A DNA stretch of 64,000 nucleotides. It comes from Bradyrhizobium sp. LTSP885. GTDB lineage: Bacteria > Pseudomonadota > Alphaproteobacteria > Rhizobiales > Xanthobacteraceae. The DNA is taken from assembly GCF_000938305.1 (NCBI RefSeq), contig NZ_JYMT01000003.1, positions 148,541 through 212,540 of the forward strand, given 5' to 3'. The position numbers were made by a program, and so were the translations under genes. Shown here piece by piece: positions 16,919-25,960 of this stretch (position 1 is its first letter; every line of letters begins with the position of its first letter). Under the pieces are notes generated by a model. The model did no database searches and was not told the DNA's origin. It worked only from the letters and a program-made list of their open reading frames with translations.

Positions 16919-18013
16919 TTAGCTCTTCGGCATTACCCCGACATAGGACGAACTCGGCCGGATCAGCCGTCCGGTGCGCTGCTGTTCCCTGGCGTGCGCG
17001 GTCCAGCCGGCGGCGCGGGCTGTCGCGAAGATCGGCGTGAAGGCCTGCCGTGGGATCGCCAGCGCGTCGAGCAGGATCGCGGTGAAGAACTCGACATTGG
17101 TCTCGAGCGGCCGGTCCGGATTCTTCCGCCGCAGTGCTGCGCGGATATAGGCCTCGACCTCGCCGGCAAAAGGAAGGTCGGCACCGTCGGTCTCGAGACG
17201 CTCGATCGCAACCTTCAGCACATCGGCGCGCGGGTCGCGCACGCGATAGACGCGATGGCCAAACCCCATCAGCCGTTCGCCCCGCGCCAGCGCGTCGTCG
17301 ACCCAGGGCTTGATCCGCTCACGCGTGCCGATCGCATCGAGCATTTCCAGCACCGGCTCCGGCGCGCCGCCATGCAGCGGACCCGTCAGCGCGCAATAGC
17401 CGCCAGTGACGGCAGCGAACAGGTCTGCCTGGGTCGACGCGATCACCCGCGTGGTGAAGGTCGAGGCGTTCATGCCGTGATCGCAGACCGTGACGAAATA
17501 GGCATCCAGCGCGGCGACCTCGCGCGGCTCGACCTTGAGGCCCCGCAGCATGCGCAGCGTATCGGCGGCGTGGCTGATATTTGCATCCGGCGCGATCGGA
17601 TCGTGTCCCTTGGCGCGCTGCACCAGGGCACCCGCGATCACCGGGAAGGCGCCGACGATGGTCGCCTCATGCTCGAGCCCGTTCTCGCCGCGCAGTCCGG
17701 CGATCGCGGCGCGGAAACCGTCGACGATCGACATGCCGCGCGTCGCCGGCAGCAAATCCGGCAGGCGCGCAAACGCCCGTTCGCGGGCAGCGCCGAGGCT
17801 GGCGCGAACATTGGCCTCGCTCAGCGTCGTCCCGGTGCCGCCGTTCCAGAGCCGCGCGGTGACGCCCTCGAAGCCGGATTTGCCCGCGAGGTCGGCGACG
17901 TGCTCGCCGGCGATGATGAGCTCGCCGCGCTCGCCGTCGACATGGCTCAACACGGTCTCGGCGGCGGGAACGCCGTCCAGACCGATCTGGCTCTTGGTGA
18001 GAAGCATGTTCAT
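16919..18013 (-). CDS. Citrate synthase-family protein (CitA-like), no HTH domain
   Basis: 364 residues from ATG 18013. The open frame beyond that ATG runs through the shared promoter and starts at a TTG, so I reject it. Citrate synthase motifs: TGPLHGGAPEPVLEML (first catalytic His), MGFGHRVYRVRDPRAD (second catalytic His) and NVEFFTAILLDALAIP, where the usual catalytic Asp is Glu. The end, AGWTAHAREQQRTGRLIRPS, is typical. Citrate or 2-methylcitrate synthesis from an acyl-CoA and oxaloacetate is likely; the Asp-to-Glu change also occurs, as far as I recall, in some CitA branches. Divergent from the HTH-citrate synthase gene, 76 bases between the starts. Confidence 0.85.
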   Translation of the reverse strand: MNMLLTKSQIGLDGVPAAETVLSHVDGERGELIIAGEHVADLAGKSGFEGVTARLWNGGTGTTLSEANVRASLGAARERAFARLPDLLPATRGMSIVDGFRAAIAGLRGENGLEHEATIVGAFPVIAGALVQRAKGHDPIAPDANISHAADTLRMLRGLKVEPREVAALDAYFVTVCDHGMNASTFTTRVIASTQADLFAAVTGGYCALTGPLHGGAPEPVLEMLDAIGTRERIKPWVDDALARGERLMGFGHRVYRVRDPRADVLKVAIERLETDGADLPFAGEVEAYIRAALRRKNPDRPLETNVEFFTAILLDALAIPRQAFTPIFATARAAGWTAHAREQQRTGRLIRPSSSYVGVMPKS

Positions 18014-18061
18014 GGCCCGATCTCCTGTTTCACATCTGGAAAGATCGGGCCTCTCGACGAG

Positions 18062-18088
18062 TTGATCAATCTTGATTATATAAATCAA
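18062..18088. promoter_or_regulatory. Palindromes in the 76-bp gap between the two citrate synthase genes
   Basis: TTGATCAA at 18062-18069 is a perfect palindrome. Right after it, TTGATT at 18072-18077 and AATCAA at 18083-18088 form inverted arms with five AT bases between. The TTGAT half-site thus occurs repeatedly directly before the HTH-citrate synthase start. This is an operator-like arrangement; the HTH domain of that protein is the obvious candidate to bind it. Inference only. Confidence 0.55.
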
Positions 18089-18089
18089 T

Positions 18090-19313
18090 ATGAAAAAATC
18101 GCCCGCGCTTTACCTCTCCGCCCCGGAAGCCGCCGCCGAACTCGCGATCTCGCCGGCGACCCTTTACGCCTATGTCAGCCGCGGGCTGATCCGCTCCGAG
18201 CCGTCGCCGGATTCGCGCAGCCATCGCTACCGCGCCGAAGACATCAGGGGATTGAAGGAGCGCCGTGCGCCCTCGCCGGAGCCGCGCGGCTTGCGGAATT
18301 TCGACGCGGATTTGCCGGTGATGGATTCGGCGATCGCGACCATCACCGAACAGGGGCCGATCTATCGCGGTGTGAACTGCGTCGATCTCGCTGAGCGGGA
18401 CACGCTGGAGCACACCGCGACGCTGTTGTGGGACGTCACCGGCGTCGATCCGTTCGCTCCGGACAATTGTCCGCACATCTCCGACGAGATGCGCGCGATC
18501 GCGGAGGCCGCGCGCCGCGCTGCGCCGATTGACCGGACGGTCGCGGTGCTGGCGCTGGCGGCGAGCGCCGATCCCGGGGCGTTCACCCGCGCGCCCGACG
18601 GCCGCGCGATGGTTGGTGCCCGGATTTTGCGGCTCCTGGTCGCAACCATGCTGAACGCGCCGACATCGGCAGATCCGCTGCATGAGCAGGTCGCGCGGGT
18701 CTGGATATCAGGCAACAAGCACGCGCCCGACCTGATCCGCCGCGCGCTGGTACTGCTCGCCGATCACGAGCTGAATGCCTCGACCTTCACCGTGCGCTGC
18801 GCGGCGTCGACCGGCCTCAATCTCTACGACGCAATCATCGCGGGCCTCGTGGCGCTGAAGGGCCCGAAGCATGGCGGTGCTGGCGTGCTCGCCTCGCACC
18901 TGGTCAGGACGCTGATCGACAATGACGTCGCCCCGGTGATCCGCGAGCGCGTCGCGCTGGGCGAACGTTTCGCCGGCTTCGGCCACGGCGTCTACAAAAA
19001 GGGCGATCCGCGCGCGATTTCGCTGCTCGAGGCACTGACGCGCGCCGGCGCGCCGCGCAAATTCACCCGGGAAGTGCCGGAGCGGATCGCGGAAGCGACC
19101 GGCGAGTTCGTCAACATCGATTACGCGCTGGCCGTGCTGGTGCACGCTCTGAGAATGCCGGCGGGCAGCGAGCTGGCGCTGTTTGCGATGGCGCGCTGCG
19201 TCGGCTGGATCGCGCATGCCAGCGAACAGCTCCAGCACGGCAAGCTGATCCGGCCCCGTGCGCGTTATGTCGGCCCGGCGCCCGGCCGCAGTGGAACGAC
19301 CAACAGCCTCTGA
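18090..19313 (+). CDS. Citrate synthase-family protein with an N-terminal MerR-like helix-turn-helix
   Basis: 407 residues. Residues 1-52 form a winged helix-turn-helix: LSAPEAAAELAISPATLYAYVSRG followed by SHRYRAEDIRGL, as in MerR/excisionase-type domains. Residues 60-400 are citrate synthase: DHELNASTFTVR, KGPKHGGAG (catalytic His), FAGFGHGVYKKGDPRA (second His, with Gly replacing the usual Arg) and VNIDYALAVLVHAL with the catalytic Asp retained. Such fusions exist in Rhizobiales. The domain pair suggests either a citrate synthase that regulates its own locus or an acyl-CoA/oxaloacetate sensor. Palindromes sit immediately upstream of the start. Confidence 0.85.
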   Translation: MKKSPALYLSAPEAAAELAISPATLYAYVSRGLIRSEPSPDSRSHRYRAEDIRGLKERRAPSPEPRGLRNFDADLPVMDSAIATITEQGPIYRGVNCVDLAERDTLEHTATLLWDVTGVDPFAPDNCPHISDEMRAIAEAARRAAPIDRTVAVLALAASADPGAFTRAPDGRAMVGARILRLLVATMLNAPTSADPLHEQVARVWISGNKHAPDLIRRALVLLADHELNASTFTVRCAASTGLNLYDAIIAGLVALKGPKHGGAGVLASHLVRTLIDNDVAPVIRERVALGERFAGFGHGVYKKGDPRAISLLEALTRAGAPRKFTREVPERIAEATGEFVNIDYALAVLVHALRMPAGSELALFAMARCVGWIAHASEQLQHGKLIRPRARYVGPAPGRSGTTNSL

Positions 19314-19330
19314 CGGCTATTTTGCGGAGG

Positions 19331-19993
19331 CTATTTCGCAGACTTGGCCGGCTCGATCAGGCCGCCGCCGTTACGGCGGCGGATGGTCCAGACCGCGAGC
19401 GCGAGGATCACGGCACCGCCCGCGACCGCAAACATCCAGAGATGCTTGCCGATATGCTCATGATGCGGCAGGCCGGCATAGTCGTGCAACGCGGTCACGG
19501 CGAGCACGCCGGGCAGCACATGCGCCGGCGCCCAGAGCAGGATCGCGGGGATATTGATGGCGTAGAAGCGCGCCGGCGGCATATCGAGCGCGCCTGCCGT
19601 GATCGGCACGAAGGCGCGGATCGGCGGCACGAAGCGGGCGAAGAACACTGCGAGCCCGCCCCAGCGGTTGAAAAAGGCCTCGCTCTGCGCGACCACGCCA
19701 GGGTAATTGGACAGCGGCCAGGCCGAGAGAATCTCGCGCTGGCTGCGATGGCCGATCAGGTAGGCGGTGCCGTCGCCGAGCAACGCACCGGCTGCGGCGG
19801 CCGCGAGCACCGGCCACAGCTTCAGTTCGCCGCCGGGCACCAGCGCACTCAGCGCCAGGATGATGGTCGAGCCCGGCACCAGCGAGCCGACCACCGGGAC
19901 CGCTTCCAGCAGCGCGGCGAGGAACAGCGTGAGGTAGGCAAGCCAGGCATGGGCCGAAACGAACGCGATCAAGGGGTCAAGGAAAGAAGTCAC
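19331..19993 (-). CDS. DedA-family membrane protein
   Basis: 220 residues from GTG 19993, preceded by AGGA at good spacing. The open frame upstream is not protein-like. DedA/SNARE-associated features: EAVPVVGSLVPGSTIILALS, GALLGDGTAYLIGHR, and RFVPPIRAFVPITAGALDMP with the conserved Arg and Gly. DedA proteins help lipid-carrier flipping and membrane homeostasis. It converges with the HTH-citrate synthase gene, 17 bases between stops. Confidence 0.88.
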   Translation of the reverse strand: MTSFLDPLIAFVSAHAWLAYLTLFLAALLEAVPVVGSLVPGSTIILALSALVPGGELKLWPVLAAAAAGALLGDGTAYLIGHRSQREILSAWPLSNYPGVVAQSEAFFNRWGGLAVFFARFVPPIRAFVPITAGALDMPPARFYAINIPAILLWAPAHVLPGVLAVTALHDYAGLPHHEHIGKHLWMFAVAGGAVILALAVWTIRRRNGGGLIEPAKSAK

Positions 19994-20283
19994 AAAAATC
20001 CTGTGTGGCGGTGGCGCGATTGCAGACCTAACAACTCCCCGCCGGGGTGAAAAGTGCCAAGCGGGGAGGTCTCTGGGACGGAGCGGCGAAAGTACGGCGT
20101 GATTTGCAGGGCAGCCTTCCAAAAACCGAGGTCCGCCCCTATCTTCATGATTGAACAACGGAACTTTGATTAGCCCGCGGGCTTCTGCCAGCCGTTGCTC
20201 TCTGCTAGGCTTATGCTTAGCACCCAATCCGTAGCCAAACGACAAATCTGGTTTCGGGAAACGCCCGGGACCTCGGAGGATGA

Positions 20284-21282
20284 ATGACGACCGCCGTCCA
20301 GACCAAAGCGCAGGAACCCGTCGGTTTGCCCGACATGAAGGTGTCGGTTCGGCAGGTCTTCGGGATCGATACCGACCTGGAAGTTCCCGCTTATTCCGAA
20401 GTCGATCCGCACGTGCCGGACATCGATAGCGATTATCGCTTCGACCGCGCCACCACGCTCGCCATCCTTGCCGGTTTCTCCAGGAACCGCCGCGTGATGG
20501 TCACCGGCTATCATGGCACCGGCAAGTCGACCCACATCGAGCAGGTCGCGGCGCGCCTCAACTGGCCCTGCGTGCGCGTCAACCTCGACAGCCACATCAG
20601 CCGTATCGATCTCGTCGGCAAGGACGCGATCGTGGTCAAGGAGGGCAAGCAGGTCACCGAATTCCGCGACGGCATCCTGCCCTGGGCGCTGCAGCACAAC
20701 ATCGCGCTGGTGTTCGACGAATACGACGCCGGCCGCCCCGACGTGATGTTCGTGATCCAGCGCGTGCTGGAAGTCTCGGGCCGGCTCACCCTGCTCGACC
20801 AGAACAAGGTAATCAAGCCGCACCCGGCGTTCCGCCTGTTCTCGACCGCCAACACGGTCGGTCTCGGCGACACCTCGGGCCTCTATCACGGCACCCAGCA
20901 GATCAACCAGGGCCAGATGGACCGCTGGTCGATCGTCACCTCGCTGAACTACCTCGCCCATGACGAGGAAGTCGAGATCGTGCTGGCGAAGGCGCATCAT
21001 TACCGCACGCAGGAAGGCCGCGACATCGTCAACAAGATGGTGCGGCTGGCCGATCTCACCCGCAACGCCTTCGCCAATGGCGATTTGTCGACGGTGATGA
21101 GCCCACGCACGGTGATCACCTGGGCGGAGAACGCCGACATCTTCAACGACATCGGCTTCGCGTTCCGCGTCACCTTCCTCAACAAGTGCGACGAACTGGA
21201 ACGGCCGCTGGTCGCCGAGTTCTACCAGCGCTGCTTCAACGTCGAGCTGCCGGAATCCTCCGTCAACGTGGCGCTCAGCTAG
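20284..21282 (+). CDS. cobS: Cobaltochelatase subunit CobS
   Basis: 332 residues, start preceded by GGAGGATGA. AAA+ ATPase with Walker [10 protein letters not shown] at residues 75-83 and Walker B ALVFDEYD near 141-148, a [14 protein letters not shown] segment and [13 protein letters not shown] sensor region. With CobT and the large subunit CobN it inserts cobalt into hydrogenobyrinate a,c-diamide in the aerobic cobalamin pathway, acting like the MgChlI-MgChlD motor. CobN is not in the window. First gene of cobS-GNAT-cobT. Confidence 0.94.
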   Translation: MTTAVQTKAQEPVGLPDMKVSVRQVFGIDTDLEVPAYSEVDPHVPDIDSDYRFDRATTLAILAGFSRNRRVMVTGYHGTGKSTHIEQVAARLNWPCVRVNLDSHISRIDLVGKDAIVVKEGKQVTEFRDGILPWALQHNIALVFDEYDAGRPDVMFVIQRVLEVSGRLTLLDQNKVIKPHPAFRLFSTANTVGLGDTSGLYHGTQQINQGQMDRWSIVTSLNYLAHDEEVEIVLAKAHHYRTQEGRDIVNKMVRLADLTRNAFANGDLSTVMSPRTVITWAENADIFNDIGFAFRVTFLNKCDELERPLVAEFYQRCFNVELPESSVNVALS

Positions 21283-21285
21283 CCC

Positions 21286-21696
21286 ATGCCGAAAATCTCC
21301 GTCGAGCGCACACTGACCCAGACGAAGAAGGCGGTGCTCGGCGGATTGGGCCGTTACAATGACGAGAAGATGGGGAAGCAGAAATACAAGCGCTTCGCCA
21401 TCTCGCTGCGCGAAGGCAACGAGATCGTCGGCGGCATCATCGGCGAACTGTGGACCGCGGTGTTGTTCATCCAGTACTTCTGGATGGATCAGAAGTTTCG
21501 CAAGAAGGGTCTTGGCGGGAAACTGATCAAGGCGATCGAGGACGAGGCGCGGCGCTTTGGGGCTGTTCGTGCCTATGTCGACACAATGAGTTTCCAGGCG
21601 CCGGGTTTCTACCGCGCCAACGGCTATGAAGAGTTTGGCTCGATTGAGGGGTATCCCGGCGGCGTCACGCGCCACTGGCTTACGAAATCGCTATGA
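21286..21696 (+). CDS. GNAT-family N-acetyltransferase encoded between cobS and cobT
   Basis: 136 residues. GNAT motif A is [20 protein letters not shown] (residues about 66-85; R/K-x-x-G-x-G/A acetyl-CoA loop), then [20 protein letters not shown], the family's aromatic C-terminal motif B. It begins three bases after cobS and its stop overlaps the cobT start in ATGA, so it is locked into the cobalt-chelatase operon. Substrate unknown; a small molecule or a protein amine. The placement is unusual and may be insertion by transfer. Confidence 0.85.
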   Translation: MPKISVERTLTQTKKAVLGGLGRYNDEKMGKQKYKRFAISLREGNEIVGGIIGELWTAVLFIQYFWMDQKFRKKGLGGKLIKAIEDEARRFGAVRAYVDTMSFQAPGFYRANGYEEFGSIEGYPGGVTRHWLTKSL

Positions 21697-23591
21697 CAAC
21701 CTCCAATATCAAATTCCGTCCCGGATCAAAGGAAGCGCCGACCGAGCCGTTCAAGCGCTCGGTCTCCGCGTGCCTGAAGGCGATCGCGAAGAAGCCTGAG
21801 CTCGAAGTCACCTTCGCCGCCGAGCGGCCGGGCCTCGCGCCCGGCAAGGCGCGGTTGCCGGAGCCGGCGCGCAAGATGACGAAGCGCGATGCCGCGATCG
21901 TGCGCGGTCACGCCGATTCGATCGCGCTGAAGATCGCCTGCCACGATCCGAAGGTGCATCGCAAGCTGATGCCCGGCAATCCGCAGGCCCGCGGCGTGTT
22001 CGAGGCGGTCGAGCAGGCGCGCGTCGAGGCGCTCGGTTCGCGGCGGATGGCGGGCGTTGCCAAGAACCTCACCGCGATGCTCGACGATCATTTCCACCGC
22101 GGCAAGTATGACGAGATCACCGACCGCGCCGACGCGCCGTTGTCGGATGCGTTGGCAATGCTGGTGCGCGAGCGCCTCACCGGCATGGCGCCGCCTGCGG
22201 CTGCGAAGAAGATGGTCGATCTCTGGCGTCCGGCGCTGGAGGACAAGATCGGCACGCGGCTCGACAAGTTGAGCCGCTTTGCCGAAGACCAGGCCAAATT
22301 CGGCGACCTCGTGCATGATTTGCTGTCGGCGCTCGACCTCGGCGACGACCGCAACATGGACAGCGACGATGACGACGACCAGGACGAGAACCAGGACGGC
22401 GAGAACGATCAGTCCGGCGCCGAGGGCTCGCCCGATTCCGATGCCGCGCAGGAGATGAGCGCCGACCAGGCGCAGGCGACGGCCGACGAGATGAGCGAAA
22501 GCGCGATGGAAAGCGCGCAGGCCTCCACCAGCGACACCTTCGACGACGGCGAACTCGGCGACGACGAAACGCCGGGGGAAGCGACGCGGCCGAATTCGCG
22601 CGGCGCCAACGAGCCGCGCGGGCCGGAATATCACGCCTTCGCGCCGAAGTTCGACGAGGTGATCGCAGCCGAGGATCTCTGCGATCATGATGAGCTCGAG
22701 CGGCTGCGTTCCTATCTCGACAAGCAGCTCGCGCATCTGCAGGGTATCGTGGCGCGGCTCGCCAACCGCCTGCAGCGCCGCCTGATGGCGCAGCAGAATC
22801 GCGCCTGGGAGTTCGACCTCGAAGAGGGCATCCTGGATCCGGCGCGGCTGTCGCGCGTGGTCACCGATCCCCACCATCCGTTGTCCTTCATGCATGAGAA
22901 GGAGGCAACGTTCCGCGACACCGTGGTGACTTTGCTGCTGGATAATTCCGGCTCGATGCGTGGCCGCCCGATCACGGTCGCCGCTACCTGCGCCGACATC
23001 TTGGCGCGTACGCTGGAGCGTTGCGGCGTCAAGGTCGAGATTCTGGGCTTCACCACCCGCGCCTGGAAGGGCGGGCAGTCGCGCGAGGCGTGGCTTGCCG
23101 CCGGCAAGCCGGCCAATCCCGGCCGCCTCAACGATCTCCGCCACATCATCTACAAATCCGCCGATGCCCCCTGGCGTCGCGCGCGCAAGAACCTCGGCCT
23201 GATGATGCGCGAGGGGCTGCTGAAGGAAAACATCGATGGCGAGGCGCTGGACTGGGCGCACAAGCGCCTGCTCGGGCGTTCCGAGCAGCGCAAGATCCTG
23301 ATGATGATTTCCGACGGCGCGCCGGTCGACGATTCCACGTTGTCGGTCAATCCCGGCAATTACCTCGAGCGGCACCTGCGCCACATCATCGAGGAGATCG
23401 AGACCCGCTCGCCGGTCGAGCTGATCGCGATCGGCATCGGTCACGACGTCACTCGCTATTATCGTCGCGCCGTCACGATCGTGGACGCCGAAGAACTCGG
23501 CGGCGCCATCACAGAAAAGCTCGCCGAATTGTTCAGCGAGACCAGCGGGGCCGCGCCTGCACAGGGCTCCCGGCGCCGGCTCCACTCGTGA
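21693..23591 (+). CDS. cobT: Cobaltochelatase subunit CobT
   Basis: 632 residues. N-terminal helical part, a very acidic middle (residues about 220-305, rich in Asp, Glu and Ser, for example [16 protein letters not shown]), and a C-terminal von Willebrand A domain with MIDAS motif [13 protein letters not shown]. It forms the chelatase motor with CobS. The start overlaps the GNAT stop by four bases. The acidic spacer is normal for CobT, as in ChlD. Confidence 0.94.
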   Translation: MTTSNIKFRPGSKEAPTEPFKRSVSACLKAIAKKPELEVTFAAERPGLAPGKARLPEPARKMTKRDAAIVRGHADSIALKIACHDPKVHRKLMPGNPQARGVFEAVEQARVEALGSRRMAGVAKNLTAMLDDHFHRGKYDEITDRADAPLSDALAMLVRERLTGMAPPAAAKKMVDLWRPALEDKIGTRLDKLSRFAEDQAKFGDLVHDLLSALDLGDDRNMDSDDDDDQDENQDGENDQSGAEGSPDSDAAQEMSADQAQATADEMSESAMESAQASTSDTFDDGELGDDETPGEATRPNSRGANEPRGPEYHAFAPKFDEVIAAEDLCDHDELERLRSYLDKQLAHLQGIVARLANRLQRRLMAQQNRAWEFDLEEGILDPARLSRVVTDPHHPLSFMHEKEATFRDTVVTLLLDNSGSMRGRPITVAATCADILARTLERCGVKVEILGFTTRAWKGGQSREAWLAAGKPANPGRLNDLRHIIYKSADAPWRRARKNLGLMMREGLLKENIDGEALDWAHKRLLGRSEQRKILMMISDGAPVDDSTLSVNPGNYLERHLRHIIEEIETRSPVELIAIGIGHDVTRYYRRAVTIVDAEELGGAITEKLAELFSETSGAAPAQGSRRRLHS

Positions 23592-23594
23592 GAC

Positions 23595-24698
23595 ATGCGC
23601 TCAACTCCTAGCCGCCGCCGCGTCCTGTGGGATGCGGCGGCGGCCCTTTCGGCCGCCGCGCTGCCGGATATTGCGTGGGCACAGAGCGCAACGCAGCCGC
23701 CGCCGAAGCCAGCCGCCAAACCCAGCCCATATTCCATCAACGAGCCTGTTTCGATTGAGGTCAAGGCGCGGCCGTTGCCGTCGTTCGATATCCGCGATCG
23801 TTCGCGGGTGCGGTTCGGTTCGCTGGAATATCGCAGCGGTCTGATCCTGACCTCGCCGTTCTCCGCGTTCGGCGGCCTGTCGGCGCTGCGGCTCGATGCC
23901 AAGGGCGAACGCTTCATTTCGCTCAGCGACAAGGGGACGTGGTTCACCGGCCGCATCGTTTATCGCGGCCGCGAGATGACCGGGCTCGACGATGTCGAAG
24001 CCGCGCCGCTGCTCGGGCCCGACGGCAAACCGATCATCACGCGCGGCTGGTACGATTCCGAATCGCTCGCGCTCGATGGCTCGATCGCCTATGTCGGACT
24101 CGAGCGCGTCAACCAGGTGCTACGATACGATTTCGCCAAGGGCTTCACGCGCGCATCCGGCGAGGTCGTGCCGCTGCCGCCGGCAGCGCGCAAACTTCCC
24201 TCCAACAAGGGGCTCGAGGCGCTGGTCTTCGTGCCCAAGGAATCGTCCAAGGAATCGCCCAAAGGGCTGCCGCTTGCGGGCACGCTGATCGCGATGTCCG
24301 AGCGCGGGCTCGATGCCAACGGCAATCTCATCGCCTTCCTGGTCGGCGGCAAGACGCCCGGCCAGTTCAGCGTGCGCCGCACCGAAAATTTCGACATCAG
24401 CGACGCCGTGCTGCTGCCGTCGGGCGATCTGTTGATCCTGGAGCGGAAATTCTCCTGGCTCGGCGGCATTGGCATCCGCATTCGCCGTCTCACGCTGTCC
24501 GAGATCGCGCCCGGTGCCGTCGTCGACGGTCCTGATATCTTCAATGCCGATCTCAGCAACGAGATCGACAACATGGAAGGCATCGACGCCCATGTCACGG
24601 AGCAGGGCGAAACCGTGTTGACCATGGTCTCCGACGACAATTTCTCCCTGATCCAGCGCAATCTGCTGCTGCAGTTCACGCTGGTGGAGCGAGGTTAG
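23595..24698 (+). CDS. Esterase-like activity of phytase family protein, exported
   Basis: 367 residues, three bases after cobT. The start MRSTPSRRRVLWDAAAALSA with an AWA cleavage motif resembles a Tat or Sec signal peptide. The mature part matches the phytase-like beta-propeller family (PF13449): FGGLSALRLDAKGERFISLSDKG, WYDSESLALDGSIAYVGLER, NKGLEALVFVP and NMEGIDAHVTEQGETVLTMVSDDNF. The true reaction is not known for most members. The link to cobST is by position only. Confidence 0.85.
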   Translation: MRSTPSRRRVLWDAAAALSAAALPDIAWAQSATQPPPKPAAKPSPYSINEPVSIEVKARPLPSFDIRDRSRVRFGSLEYRSGLILTSPFSAFGGLSALRLDAKGERFISLSDKGTWFTGRIVYRGREMTGLDDVEAAPLLGPDGKPIITRGWYDSESLALDGSIAYVGLERVNQVLRYDFAKGFTRASGEVVPLPPAARKLPSNKGLEALVFVPKESSKESPKGLPLAGTLIAMSERGLDANGNLIAFLVGGKTPGQFSVRRTENFDISDAVLLPSGDLLILERKFSWLGGIGIRIRRLTLSEIAPGAVVDGPDIFNADLSNEIDNMEGIDAHVTEQGETVLTMVSDDNFSLIQRNLLLQFTLVERG

Positions 24699-24820
24699 GG
24701 CGGGGGCGCCGTTACCGCATTGCTGACCTGCGTCCCGGCCGCTCCGGCGGGCGGTTGGTGATCGCACGCACCGCCTCTATGTTGTCAGCACCCTTTCATT
24801 AAGGTCCGGATATTCCCCGC

Positions 24821-25933
24821 ATGAGCACCCTGTTCTCCCCGATCGAGCTGCGCGGCCTGAAACTTGCCAACCGCATCACGGTCTCGCCGATGTGCCAGTA
24901 TTCGGCCGTCGACGGTTCGGCCACTGACTGGCACTTCACCCACATCAACATGCTGGCGCTGTCGGGCGCCGCGATGTTCTGCATCGAGGCCACCCATGTC
25001 GAGGACATCGGGCGCATCACACCGGGCTGCCTCGGTCTCTACAGCGACGCCAATGAGGCGGCGCTGAAGCCGATCCTGGCCTCGGTGCGCAAGCATTCGA
25101 AGGCGGCGGTCGCGATGCAACTCGCCCATGCCGGCCGCAAGGCGTCGAGCCAGCGTCCCTGGGAGGGCGGGCAATTGATCCCGGTCGCGCAAGGCGGCTG
25201 GCAGACGGTGGCGCCATCGGCCGTGCCGCACAAGGACGGCGAGGCGTCGCCGCTGGCGCTTGATGACGCCGGACTGAAGCGGATCCGCGATGAATTTGTC
25301 GCTGCTGCGAAGCGCGCCGATCGGCTCGGCATCGATGCGCTCGAGCTGCACAGCGCGCACGGATATCTCTTGCACCAGTTCCTGTCGCCGATCGCGAACA
25401 AGCGCACCGATCAATATGGCGGCTCGCTGACGAACCGCATGCGCTATCCGCTGGAAGTGTTCGACGCGGTGCGCGCCGCGTTTCCGGACCGCAAGCCGGT
25501 CGGCGTGCGGGTCTCGGCGACCGATTGGGTCGAAGGCGGCTGGGACGTCGCGCAGACCATCGAATACAGCAAGGAATTGAAGAAGCGCGGTGTCGACTGG
25601 ATGGACGTCTCCTCCGGCGGCGTCTCGCCGCTGCAGAAGATCCCGCTCGGCCCGGGCTACCAGGTGCCGGCGGCACAGGCGGTGAGGGAGGCGACCGGTG
25701 TCACCACGATGGCGGTCGGCCTGATCACGGAAGCCAAGCAGGCGGAAGAGATCGTTGCTTCGGGCAAGGCCGACATGGTCGCGCTCGCCCGTGGCCTGCT
25801 TTACGACCCGCGTTGGGGCTGGCACGCCGCCGCCACGCTCGGCGGCGAGGTGACGGCGCCGCCGCAATATTGGCGCTCGCAGCCGTCGACGCAGAAGGCG
25901 TTGTTCGGCACGACAACGTTCGGGGCGAGGTAA
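24821..25933 (+). CDS. NADH:flavin oxidoreductase, Old Yellow Enzyme family (YqjM-like)
   Basis: 370 residues. FMN-binding TIM barrel of the YqjM type: FSPIELRGLKLANRITVSPM with CQYSAVDG, QLAHAGRKAS, LHSAHGYLLHQFLSPIANKR with NxR catalytic neighbourhood, GVRVSATDWVEGG, and the phosphate-binding VALARGLLYDPRW. The Cys in MCQYSA is the redox-tuning cysteine of the class. It reduces activated C=C bonds with NAD(P)H. The next gene, a luciferase-like flavin enzyme, follows after 27 bases with a good ribosome site, so they form an operon. Confidence 0.92.
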   Translation: MSTLFSPIELRGLKLANRITVSPMCQYSAVDGSATDWHFTHINMLALSGAAMFCIEATHVEDIGRITPGCLGLYSDANEAALKPILASVRKHSKAAVAMQLAHAGRKASSQRPWEGGQLIPVAQGGWQTVAPSAVPHKDGEASPLALDDAGLKRIRDEFVAAAKRADRLGIDALELHSAHGYLLHQFLSPIANKRTDQYGGSLTNRMRYPLEVFDAVRAAFPDRKPVGVRVSATDWVEGGWDVAQTIEYSKELKKRGVDWMDVSSGGVSPLQKIPLGPGYQVPAAQAVREATGVTTMAVGLITEAKQAEEIVASGKADMVALARGLLYDPRWGWHAAATLGGEVTAPPQYWRSQPSTQKALFGTTTFGAR

Positions 25934-25960
25934 GTTCAATACGAGACAAGAGGAATCCTG

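Noticed and set aside
20170..21675. A 501-codon minus-strand frame
   Set aside because: Antisense to cobS and the GNAT gene; no motifs, charged low-complexity shadow.
21726..23585. A 619-codon minus-strand frame
   Set aside because: Full antisense overlap with cobT, whose VWA domain and acidic spacer are clear; the other frame has no family features.
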